Source of the DNA: Euryodendron excelsum
Lineage: Eukaryota > Streptophyta > Magnoliopsida > Ericales > Pentaphylacaceae
Direction of reading: 5' to 3'
NCBI GenBank assembly: GCA_033060915.1
Contig: CM065397.1
Span: forward strand, 22,540,501 to 22,604,500
Length of the DNA stretch: 64,000 nt
The notes beneath the pieces were generated by a model that did not search any database, was not told the origin of the DNA, and was given only the letters and a program-made list of their open reading frames with translations. How positions within the stretch are numbered: position 1 is the first letter of the stretch; the number at the start of each line of letters is the position of its first letter. Of the stretch, positions 1-9,840 are shown in pieces. Position numbers and translations under genes: made by a program.

Positions 1-308
1 AAATGTTAGTATTGGTAATCTTAGTGATCGACGCCGACCTAAATGGACGGTGAATCAACCCGAAATAAGGTTATCCAAAATAAACAAGGAAATAAAAAAA
101 ATAAAAAATAAATATAAATACTGTAAATGATGTTAGATGTTTAGATAGTTAGAAATAGAACGAAGTCACAGGTCCATATAAACCATACAAATTTCTTCGT
201 TGAGGTGGGAATGTAATCAATTGTCCTTGAGGCCACAAAGGTATTATTATTTTTTTTTATTTTACATATTTTAATTAAAAGCCATTCCACGGCAATGGTG
301 CCAAAAAT
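1..308 (-). mobile_element. Leader and primer-binding site of a second Athila-type element
   Basis: This stretch is collinear with 24,411-24,745, the leader just upstream of the gag gene of the complete Athila-type element. Both end in a primer-binding-site-like sequence (291-303; 24,728-24,740) that on the minus strand reads TGGCACCATTGCC, close to the TGGCGCCGTTGCC found after the 5' LTR of Athila elements. The internal part of this second element would lie to the left of the window. Its LTR, starting at 309, appears to be the same LTR that serves as the 3' LTR of the element at 12-24.7 kb. Confidence 0.65.
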
Positions 309-358
309 TGACTTGATCTACTTAAAACACCACAGAGCAAGTGGTGTGAAGTAGTATT

Positions 359-2196
359 TGTTAGTCCAGGTGGCAATCCAAGAGGGGAGTGAATTGGGTT
401 ACAACAATAATTTAACAAATAATTCTAAATTTTAAAATTCTAACTAAATATTAAAACAAATATTAATTAACCAATAATATATTATAAATAAATACAAACA
501 ATTCAAACTATAAAATAAAGGAGATAGAGAGAAGAGAATACGACACCAAGATTTATTGTTGTTCAACTTCAACTCTAAAATCTACATCCACTCTCCAAGG
601 CTCCTTCCTTGAGATTTTTCTCCACTATATCTAAACCATAGATAGAGCCACCAGCCTTTTAACCCAAGTGTCAGTCCTCCTTTACAACTAATTTTTTCCA
701 CGGATGCTAGTTACACCCCTCCAACAAGTTTTTATACAGGTACTAGTCACACCTAACTAAGTGATCCCTCACTCCAGCTAATTTTTATACAAATGCTAGT
801 CACACCCAACCCCTAGCTATTTTTCCTAACTAGTCTCTCCCTTACAATAAGAAAGAACAAGAGTACAACCACTCTTAATTACAAATAAATTCTCTCAAAG
901 AATAGATATGCCGATGAAACTCTCAAAACATTACAACATAAAAGACAATTAAGCTCTCAAAGACTTTGTAGGATGAATATCACTTTAATGCATAATCCCT
1001 AATTGCTCTTGATGTTTTTGTGTTTTTGTTCCTCAATAATATCTCTATTTATAGATAGAGATAGGAGAATAATTTGTAGCTTTAAATGAGTTTACAGCGG
1101 TTGGAGAGCATTAAAGACATTTCTTCCCGTTGAGCTACTTGCTGCCAGACAGGTTTTTGAATTTCTAATCAGATGTCTTCACTTTCACCTCGATTTTATC
1201 ATTGATAACATTCGAATTTGAAAATGGCTATAAAAGAAAGGTTGTAGACATGGAAGTTAGTTTTTCCAAATCTCAACAATTAGGTTAACCCAATGGTCAG
1301 ATCAAAATTTTTTATCAAATTACTCGAGCTGTCTCCCAGCTAGCATATTTGAATTTTTACGCAGCTATGTCAACTTGCATAAGTTTTTTCCCATAGCAAA
1401 TGTTCGATTTTAAAACTATCTTTCATATATGAAATGTAGATATAGACCTTATATTACCATATCCTCAAGAATCGAAACATTTGAAGATTAGAGTCAAACG
1501 ATATGAATTAAATACTTAGATTGTCTCCCAATTGTCATCTTTGAATTTCTGCTACACTAAGTCTTCTTTTACCTTGTGTTTCACCCAGATAATATTTGAA
1601 TTTGAAAATTCATATAACATATCAAATATATATTTGGATGTTAGATTTTTATAATTTCAAGAATAAGATCATTTGGACTTCTAGATCAAAAGATATGTTC
1701 AAATAATCATGACTGTCTCTTGGTTGCCATATATTGAATTTCAAATCCAATAAGTCATTTTCCAGATCAATGTCGTCCAAGAAAACATCATTTTCATGAA
1801 AACTTTATAAAATACTATAATTAGACATTTGAGTGTTCTTTCTAATACCATAAGAATTGGATCAATCCAACGGTTGGATTAAAAGATATGAGCAACAAAC
1901 TAAGATTGTATTATAGGATATAGTTTCATCGAATTTTCAACTTTACAAGAAAAATATATCCTCTTATTTTGTTCCTTGAATCAAGTTTTCTTAAAACATG
2001 ATTCTAGAGAATATATAACTTTCCAAGTCTTGATCACTCTTTCAAGTGCTTCATAATCCTACAAAACTTTATTGCACCAACTAGAACAAAGATTAAAAGT
2101 ATTAAATATATTCAATCAAAAAAACATTTATAAATCAAAGTAAGCTATCATTAAAACCATATATAAAATTTCATATGAATACACTTAGGACTAACA
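359..2196 (-). repeat. 3' LTR of the copia element
   Basis: It aligns with 3,837-4,759 plus 10,043-10,924 and with the solo copy at 24,796-26,611. On the minus strand a TATA box (CTATAAATAG) lies at 1,054-1,045, giving a U3 of about 1.1 kb. A part around 660-830 holds short degenerate repeats around the motif GATGCTAGTCACACCC, present in all three copies. Confidence 0.85.
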
Positions 2197-2212
2197 ATCT
2201 CCTTCTTTTTTA
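2197..2212 (-). promoter_or_regulatory. Polypurine tract of the copia element
   Basis: On the minus strand the purine run AAAAAAGAAGGAGAT lies directly before TGTTAGTCC, the first bases of the 3' LTR. This is where plus-strand DNA priming occurs in LTR retrotransposons. A second purine-rich stretch after a GATAACAA motif lies about 170 bp further upstream in the element (2,371-2,385). Confidence 0.75.
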
Positions 2213-2724
2213 TGATGACAACTTTTGATTAATTTACCTCATATGAATATTTTATGTTCAAGAGAGTAGTAGAAAAATAAAGACAACTATAATCAAAACT
2301 CCCCCTGAACCAATGCATCTCTTCTTTTATCACAAAATTCAACTAAAAGTTTATCATATCAATCAACCTATTTCTCCCTCTTTGTTATCATCAAAAAATA
2401 ATCATATATAAAATTGATAAAGTTCCATAGAATATGAACACACATATATATTTTCTTTCTGAAGTCCACAAAAATAACATATGTTTAGATATAATAGATA
2501 TATTCGGTTCAAAACCAAACATGCTTTTTATATTTCTCCCCCTTTTAATATCAAGAAATGCATGGAGTAAAATTCATATAAACATATGCAATGCAACAAT
2601 CAATTATGACCTTGTAAAGTCATACGTATAATTTTCAAAACATTTCAAAGCATGTCACATTTTTTTAATAATAAAAAATAAATACACATTTATATATATA
2701 TATATATATATTTTCTTTTCTCTA

Positions 2725-3687
2725 TCATGTAACATCAATAGAGTAACATACATCAACTTTTTCTTTTACCATTAAGCATAGGTTAGTAACTTCATCGTCA
2801 CTATCATTTTCATTGGAATTGCTTTTTTCACTATCACTCCAAGATATCACCACGTATTTTATTTTGGCCTTCTTTTTTACCTTTATGAGCATTGGACATT
2901 TCGGTTTCAAGTGGCCGGGTTTCTTGTATTTATAACACACAATAGTATCGTTCTTTAAAGACACATTTTCACTTTGTCTTTTATTTCTTAGAAACCTTTC
3001 GAATTTCTTCATGATCATGGCAAGCTCCTCATCTTCATCGCTAGTTTCTCCATCATCATAACTATCATTATTTTTAATAGATGATTTCAAAGCAAGATCT
3101 TTCTTTCTTTTCTTCTGATCTTTATCACCATTCATGGTAAGTTCATTAATCATGAGTGAACCCAATAGCTTATCTATGGTAAGCTTTGTGAGGTCTTTAG
3201 CTTCCTGTATGGCAGTGACTTTGGGCTTCCAATTCTTTGGTAGACACCTAAGAATCTTTCTCACCAATTCAACATTAGTATAAGATTTTTCAAGAGATTT
3301 TATAGCATTCATAATATTAGAAAATCTAGTAAACATGTCGGAAATAGTTTCATTGAGATTCATTTGAAATAACTCATATTTGTGCACAAGCATACAAATC
3401 TTGGATTCCTTAACTTGATTAGTTCCCTCGTGGATAATTTTCAATTTATTCCAAATTTTTTGAACCAATTCACAAGTAGATGTACAGTTAAATTCATTTG
3501 GGTCAAGAGCATAATAAAGAAGATTCATAACTCCAGCATTTAATTGAATATTCTTTATATCACTAGCATTCCATTCATTTTCTAGTTTGGGAATATTTTT
3601 TCCTTCAACAATCTTGGTTGGAATACAAGGACCACCAACAATGACCTTCCATAATTCATAGTCTATGGCATGAATATGTATTCTCAA
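2725..3687 (-). CDS. Copia-type Gag polyprotein (only protein left in the element)
   Basis: An intact 320-residue frame. The first 180 residues match the UBN2-like Gag domain of plant copia elements: ANLNA-like text NIQLNAGVMNLLYYALDP near 50-67, the HEGTNQVKESKICML motif near 90, and KILRCLPKNWKPKVTAI near 145-160. Lysine- and acid-rich spacers follow, then a zinc knuckle near 255 that reads CYKYKKPGHLKPKC. The second cysteine of the usual CX2CX4HX4C is tyrosine, so metal binding is probably lost. A Gag of this type packages element RNA into cytoplasmic particles. The frame stops where the pol genes would begin in an autonomous relative, and no pol remnant follows. The start is the first ATG; a start further upstream cannot be excluded. 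Confidence 0.8.
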   Translation of the reverse strand: MRIHIHAIDYELWKVIVGGPCIPTKIVEGKNIPKLENEWNASDIKNIQLNAGVMNLLYYALDPNEFNCTSTCELVQKIWNKLKIIHEGTNQVKESKICMLVHKYELFQMNLNETISDMFTRFSNIMNAIKSLEKSYTNVELVRKILRCLPKNWKPKVTAIQEAKDLTKLTIDKLLGSLMINELTMNGDKDQKKRKKDLALKSSIKNNDSYDDGETSDEDEELAMIMKKFERFLRNKRQSENVSLKNDTIVCYKYKKPGHLKPKCPMLIKVKKKAKIKYVVISWSDSEKSNSNENDSDDEVTNLCLMVKEKVDVCYSIDVT

Positions 3688-3816
3688 TCAAGCCTTCCAG
3701 TAGTTGTAATTAGTGCTATTAACAAAGATGGTCTATTCGTCGATTGACCTTCAACAAGTGTAGCGCTAAAAATGGTTGTCATAATTTACTCTAAGACAGT
3801 TAAGTCAACCATAAGA

Positions 3817-3836
3817 GCCCAGGATCTGATATCAAT
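3817..3836 (-). promoter_or_regulatory. Primer-binding site of the copia element
   Basis: On the minus strand, right after the 5' LTR, the sequence ATTGATATCAGATCCTGGGC differs at few positions from ATTGGTATCAGAGC, the common copia site for initiator tRNA-Met. Its place fixes the strand of the element. Confidence 0.75.
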
Positions 3837-5512
3837 TGTTAGTTCAGGATACAACCTAAGAGGGGGAATGAATTGGGTTAAAACAATAATTCAACAAATA
3901 ATTTCAGATTTAAAAGTTCTAACGAAATATTCAAACAAATATTAATCAACCAATAATATGTTGTAAATAAATGAAAGCAATTAAAACTATAAACTAAAGG
4001 AGATAGAGAGAAGAGAATACGACACCAAAATTTATCGTGGTTCGACTTCAACTCCAAAGTCTACGTCCACTCCATAAGGCTCCTTCCTTGAGATTTTTCT
4101 CCACTATATCCAAATCGTAGATACAACTACTAACCTTTTAACCAAGGCGCTAGTCCTCCTTTACAACTAGTTTTGTCTACAAATGCTAGTCACACCCCTC
4201 TAACTAATTTTTACAAAGGTGCTAGTCACACCTAACCAAGTGATCTCTCACTCAACCTAATTTTTATACAGATGCTAGTCACATCCAATCTCTAGCTATT
4301 TTTCCTACCTAGTCTTTCCCTTACAAAAAAAAAAGAACAAGAGTACAACCACTCTTGCTTACAAATAAATTCTCTCAAAGAGTAGATATGCCAATGAAAC
4401 ACTCAAAACATTACAACATAAAAGAAAATTAAGTTTTCAAAGACTTTGTAGAATGATTATCACTTTCATGCACAATCCCTTATTGCTCTTGATGTTCTTG
4501 TGCTTTTGTTCCTCAATTGTATCTCAATTTATAGATGAAGATAAAAGAATAATTTGAAGCTTCAAATGAATTTATAGCCATTGGAGAGAATTGAAGATAT
4601 TTCTTCGTGCTGAGCTACTTGTTGTCAGACAAGTTTTGAATTCCTAATTAGATGCCTTCACTTTCGCCTTAATTTTCTCCTTAATAATGTTCAAATTTGA
4701 AAATAGTTATAATAGAAAGGTTGTAGACAAGGACTTCAACTTTGCCGAACCTCAATAATTGTCGTGCGCAGATTTTTCGCACTCGAGGAATACTCACACA
4801 AGCGGGAAAAATGTTGTACTCTCTCGTTAGAACTCACCCTCCTAGAAGAATGAGTGCGACTAGGTTTGAATTGAAAATAGATTTGAATAAAGGGCTTTTG
4901 GAAAAAGATTCGGAGTCGCCACCTAACTTGATTAAGGTGAGTTAGGTCACCTAAAAACTAAGAATAATCCAAAGACTACACTTAGGGTTTTTGGAAAAGG
5001 TTTTGAAAATATCTCCTCAAGAGAGGGTTTGTTAGGAAAATAGGTTGTTTGGCAACCTTTGGAAAACATTTAGCCCTTTTTGAAAAATAACTCCTTTTTG
5101 GTCTTTGAAAACAGTGATTCTAGGTTCGGAGGTTGGTTACATGTAGGGAAGACGCACTAAGCCATCACCCTACCCCGCCCTTTCGGTACCTACATGTCAA
5201 TCTACCCTAGATTCACCTATGAGAGTCTTTAATTAACATATGTTCAATCCTATCCACTTTGAAAAACAATGTTTGAAAAGAAATGATGCATGAGATGCAA
5301 GTGCAAAATAAGAGAGAGTTGGAGAATAGATTTGAAAAGAGATTTGATTTGATTTGATAAGGAAAAGATAGAAGTTTGAATTTGGAAATAAGATTTTGGG
5401 AATTGAAAATAGAGATTTGAAATTGAAAATTTGAAAATTGATAGGAAATTTGAAAAGATTGTGGAATTGAGATTTGAAAAATGTGGGGAAATTTGAAATT
5501 TGAAAGAAGTTG

Positions 5513-5544
5513 TAACCGCACCCATGAGGGTTGCCTATGTATCC
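5513..5544 (-). repeat. TACGTAGGCAACCC box, copy A
   Basis: On the minus strand a box close to GGATACGTAGGCAACCC followed by GGGTGCGGT lies about 750 bp from the element end. Equivalent boxes lie in copies B, C and D and, five times over, at 37,022-37,735. Confidence 0.7.
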
Positions 5545-5579
5545 TTTTGGAGGAATCAGGTCAGTCGTAGTTCGGACCG

Positions 5580-7400
5580 GAGTCCGATTGAAAAGAGATT
5601 GATTTGAAAGAAAGAGATTGAATTGGAAATTGGATTGGAAGATTGAAAGATTGAACTTGGAATGGAATATTGAAGATTGGAATTTAGAATCTTGAAATTG
5701 AGAAGGTTGAATTTTGATTTGAAAAGATGGAACTTGGAACAAAGATTTAGACTTGTTTTGGAAAGACGAAGGTTTAGGAAACCTAGACTTAGGAAACATA
5801 GGATTTAGGAAAGACTTGAAGTTTAAGGAAGATTAGGCTTGAATGTTAGATTTGGAAAGATCTTGGAAGGTTGGATTTTAGGAAATGTTCGAATTAGGAA
5901 AGGTCCGATTTAGGAAAGTTTCAAATTAGGAAAGTTTCATTTTTGAAAAATTCCGAATTAAGAAAGTTTTGAAATTTGAAATAGGGAAGTTTTGAAAATT
6001 GGAAAGTTTCGTTTTAAGAAAGGTTTTGAAATAGGAAAGTGTTGAACTTAGAAATGTTTTGAATTAGGAAAGTTTTAAATTTGGAAAGTTTTTTAAATTA
6101 GAAAGTTTTGAAATTTGGAAAGATTCAAAAACAAGGAAGTATTGAAAATAAGAAAGTTTCAAGTTTAGAAAGTTTTAGATTTGGAAAACTTCGAATTTGA
6201 AAAGATTTGAAATTTAGAAAGTTTAGGATTTAGAAAGTTTTAGAGGTTTAGAAAATCTTAAGATTAGAAAAGGTTTGAGTTTAAGAAAGGTTTGAAAGCT
6301 TAGATTTGGAAAGTTAAGATTTGAAAAGAGGGTAGAATTAGAAAAGGGTGGAATTAGGAAAGATTTGAAAGCTTAATGTTTAAAGAAAGATTTGAAAGTT
6401 TTGGGAAACTTATGATTTAGGAAGCTGGGAAATTAGGAGAGAGTTGAATTAGGAAAGATTTAGATTTTGAGTTTTAAAATTTAGGAAAGATTTTTATGTT
6501 CAAGTTTTGGAAACTTAAGATTTAGGAAAGTTGAGGATTAGGAAGGATGTGAATTAGGAAAGATTTGGATTAGGAAGGGATTGGATTTGGTTTCTAAAAA
6601 AGAAAGTTTGATTTCGTTTCCAAAAACGGAGGATTGGATTCGGTTTCCTAAACGGGAATATTTGATTTGGTTTCCTAAAGGGAAGGTAGGATTTGGCAAG
6701 GATTTGGAAAGGGAGATTCTAGAAACCCTAGATTTGAAAGTGTAGAATTTTAACGTAGAAAAGAGGTTTGGAAAATGTATATAGTTTGGATATAGAAAAC
6801 GAGAGATTTTGGAAACCTAGGTTCGAGGCAAAGTTTGAAAAACATGTTTTTGGAAAGAAAATTAGGGTTTCCTAATTGTGAGTTATAGGGTTTGATTTGG
6901 GCTCTAAGGAAAGAGGATTTTTGGAAAGTGCGTTTTTGGAAACGAAGGTTTTCTAGAAGGGAATCCTAGGGAAGAGTTTTTGGAAAGTGAATTTGAAGAT
7001 AGAGTTTTTGGAAAAAGATTTTAAAGAGAAAGAGTTTTTGAAAAGTGTGTTTTTGAAAACGTAGATTCTAGAAGGAAAATCCTAGAGGGGAATTTCTAGA
7101 AGGAAGATTTTGGAAAGAGAGTTTTTGAAAAGATTTTTGAGGAGCATTTTTCTAGGAAAGAGACCTAGGGAACGTTTTTGGAAAGTGGACTTTGAAGAGA
7201 GCGTTTTGGAAAGGAGTTGAAAAAGGAAGTTTTGAAAAATAGATTTTTAGAGGGAATTTTTGAAAACAACTTTGGAAAGCAGAGTTTTAGGAAAGTATGT
7301 TGAAAAATAGATTTTTAGGAAGGTATTTTTGAAAATAGAGTTTTTAGATGGTATAAAAATGTCTCATTTTCCTAAAACGATTCTAACCATAAGAAGGCTA
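5580..7400. repeat. Cryptic AT-rich repeat tract in copy A
   Basis: About 1.8 kb made almost entirely of degenerate 10-16-bp words built from TTTAGGAAAG, TTTGAAA and GATTTGGA. The same tract is at about 15,700-16,400 (B), 49,900-51,350 (C) and 56,600-58,260 (D), in matching orientation. Small open frames here are artefacts of the low-complexity sequence. Confidence 0.7.
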
Positions 7401-8239
7401 GAACCACTTTAAGAAAGTGGTTTTGAAAACAACAAGGGTTGAAAATATGGACCATGTTGGTCACTTTGAATGTAACACTTTCCTAAAGCAATCCTAGCCA
7501 TGAAAAGGATAAAATCACCCTAGGATTGTGGTTTTGAAAACAAGTTTTTGAAAAGAGAATCTTGACGCAATTTTTGAAAACAAGTTTGAAAACGATTTGA
7601 AAAACAACTTTGAAAACGGTTTTTGGAAGATGCAAGATCATGATATACACAATGCAATTTTGGGGTCGTGAACATACAAGGTTAAGACTTCACCACATAA
7701 TCAAGGGGGCTGGACCCACGTGGTCTCTGGTTAGACTAGAAGAAAGCCCCCGACACGATGACTCTCCAATAGCCCAATCCTACACATGGACCGGGAATCC
7801 CCTTGTTTCAAGCATGCAAAGAAAGGGGGGGAAAGAGATGGGGGATTAAAATAGAGAAAACCCAATTGGGTAAGGAGAGAGAAGAAAAAGGGGTAAGTGC
7901 GGAAATTTAAACGGAGAACCTACCTTGTATCTTGTTTATTTTGCGCGCCTTGCTTTCTTCGGTTTTCATCTTGATCTTCGTCTTCAATCTTCAAGAGCCG
8001 CCTTCAATCTTCAAACTTCAGATTGCAACTCTTCAAGTCTTCGAAGGAAGGTTGAAGGTTAGTGTATGAGTGTATGGGGGTGTGTATGAGTGTATAGGAG
8101 GCTAGGGTTTAGTGTATGGTGGCTAGGGTTTGGAAAACCTAAGGAGGCTAGGGTTTAGGGAGTGTTCGAGCTCTGTATATCGAATTATATGATTTTTAGA
8201 TTGAGTTGACGGATCCTTTTCACGTTGGAGGAGGCTCTG

Positions 8240-8350
8240 TATTTATAGAGGTTGGACAACACTGGCGCTTGTTGCAGTGGCGCCAAGCCAAATTTTACAC
8301 TTGCGCCACTAGGAGTGGCGCCAGGCCATTTTTTGGCTTGGCGCCACTAG
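8240..8350 (-). promoter_or_regulatory. TATA box with GGCGCC palindromes, copy A
   Basis: The TATA box (TATAAATA on the minus strand) is at 8,247-8,240. Three GGCGCC palindromes lie directly upstream at 8,279-8,284, 8,317-8,322 and 8,340-8,345, plus half sites. Copies B (TATA 14,579-14,588), C (52,293-52,286) and D (55,751-55,760) have the same layout. Confidence 0.6.
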
Positions 8351-8689
8351 CCATTTAGGAAATGTTTAAGGTCGGCAAGCAACATATCTTTGACTAGATT
8401 TGGGCGCCTGTACTAGTGACTACCATGTAATTTTTAGCCTGGCTTCACTAGGAGCGACTCTGGAAAGTCCGGGAAGGATTTTGGGGGATTGGGGATGACC
8501 CGGAAGGCCAAAAAAGAGCAAGAACACTTAGAATAGTGTCCCGGAGGTATTTGACTTGAAAAATGAGGACAAGATGTGTCGGAAGGGTTGACCGGGCCGT
8601 TTGGGACAAAATGGTCAATCGGGTCGAGGAGCTGTCGGGACGGACTCGGACTGTCCCGGAAGAAGACTCGAGATTTGGAAACATTATTC

Positions 8690-9100
8690 AGAATGTTTCC
8701 AAAGGTTTCCGGTTTGATTCCCAGAGCCGGTGTGGTCGAAAAAGGAGACCGGCCTACTAGGGGTAAAATGGTCATTTTGTACCGAGTTTGCCGGAACTGA
8801 CTCGGAGTGATCCGGAAAGGTAAAGGGAGGTTGAGAACACTATAAAAAGCATACTCGGGAAGTTACGAGTTTGATACCCAGAGCCGGTGTGGTTGGAAAA
8901 GGTGACCGGCCCACTAGGGGCAAAACGGTCATTTTGCATCGGGTTGGCCGGAACTGACTCGGAATGATCCGGAAAGGTAAAGGAAGGTTGAGAATACTAT
9001 AAGAAGTAATCTCAGGAGATTACCGATTTGATACCCAAAGCTGGTGTGGTTCCCGGGGCATTCGGATGCCTAGGGGCAAAATGTTCATCTTGACCGGAAA
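8690..9100. repeat. Three units of a 157-bp tandem repeat in copy A
   Basis: GAGCCGGTGTGGT-like motifs recur at 8,724, 8,881 and 9,037, each followed by a block around GGGGCAAAACGGTCATTTTG. Two or more units are also present in the U3-like parts of copies C (52,758; 52,916) and D (inverted, about 55,090-55,270). Confidence 0.7.
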
Positions 9101-9302
9101 GTCTCAAAAAAGGTCCAAATGGCAGTTTGGTCATTTTTCACCGAAGTGGGCTAACAGACACTGGTGTTGACCTGGGTTTTGAGTGTCTCTGCCACTTTGA
9201 CGGCGGTCGTCGTGACATAGGGGTTTGTTGGCAATTCCATATATCGACCTATTTGTGAGTATTTCTACTACTCTAACAGTTGTGATATTTACGAGTATTT
9301 TC

Positions 9303-9840
9303 GCTACTCGGACCGTCTCGAGGAATAAACTATCTCGAAAGAGGGGTTGGAAAGGGGTCTTACTGCCTTCGAAAAGACGTGCCTGATTTAGAACCGTCTC
9401 GAGGAATAAACTGTCTCGAGAGAGGGATTGGAAAGGGGACTTACCGTCTTTGAAAATGCGTGCCTGATTGGAACCGTCTGGAGGAATAAACTGTCTCGAG
9501 AGAGGGATTGGAAGGGGGTCTTACCGTCTTCGAAAAGACGTGCCTGATTGGAACCGTCCCGAGGAATAAACTGTCTCGAGAGAGGGATTGGAAAGGGGTC
9601 TTACCGTCTTCGAAAAGACGTGCCTGATTTGGATCCATCTCGAGAAATAAACTGTCCCGAGAGAGGGATTGGAAAGGGGTCTTATCGTCTTTGAAAAGAC
9701 TTGCCTGATTAGGAGTCGTCTCGAGGAATAAACTGTCCCGAGAGAAGGATTGGAAAGGGGTCTTATCATCTTCGAAAAGACGTGCCTGATTTGGAATAGA
9801 TTTACCGTCTCGAGGAATCAATTGTCTCGAGAGAGGGATT
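9303..9840. repeat. 80-bp tandem repeat, about 6.5 copies, in copy A
   Basis: The word AGGAATAAAC recurs at 9,321, 9,402, 9,482, 9,562, 9,643 (one change), 9,724 and 9,813 (changed), a period of 80-81 bp except for the last. Each unit holds a CTCGAG palindrome and an inverted repeat of the form CGTCTTCGAAAAGACG. Copy C has a single unit at the equivalent place, so this is a local amplification in copy A. Two overlapping open frames here only reflect a repeat length close to a multiple of three. Confidence 0.85.

Noticed and set aside
5213..5799. Three overlapping minus-strand open frames rich in Phe, Asn, Ser and Lys
   Set aside because: They lie in the low-complexity tract of copy A, have no domain, and the same tract in copies B-D does not keep the frame.
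9441..9821. Repetitive open frames with units like ARLFEDDKTPFQSLSRDSLF
   Set aside because: They are translations of the 80-bp DNA repeat. Two frames on the same strand are open at once, and the repeat is absent from the sister element at 49-53.8 kb.
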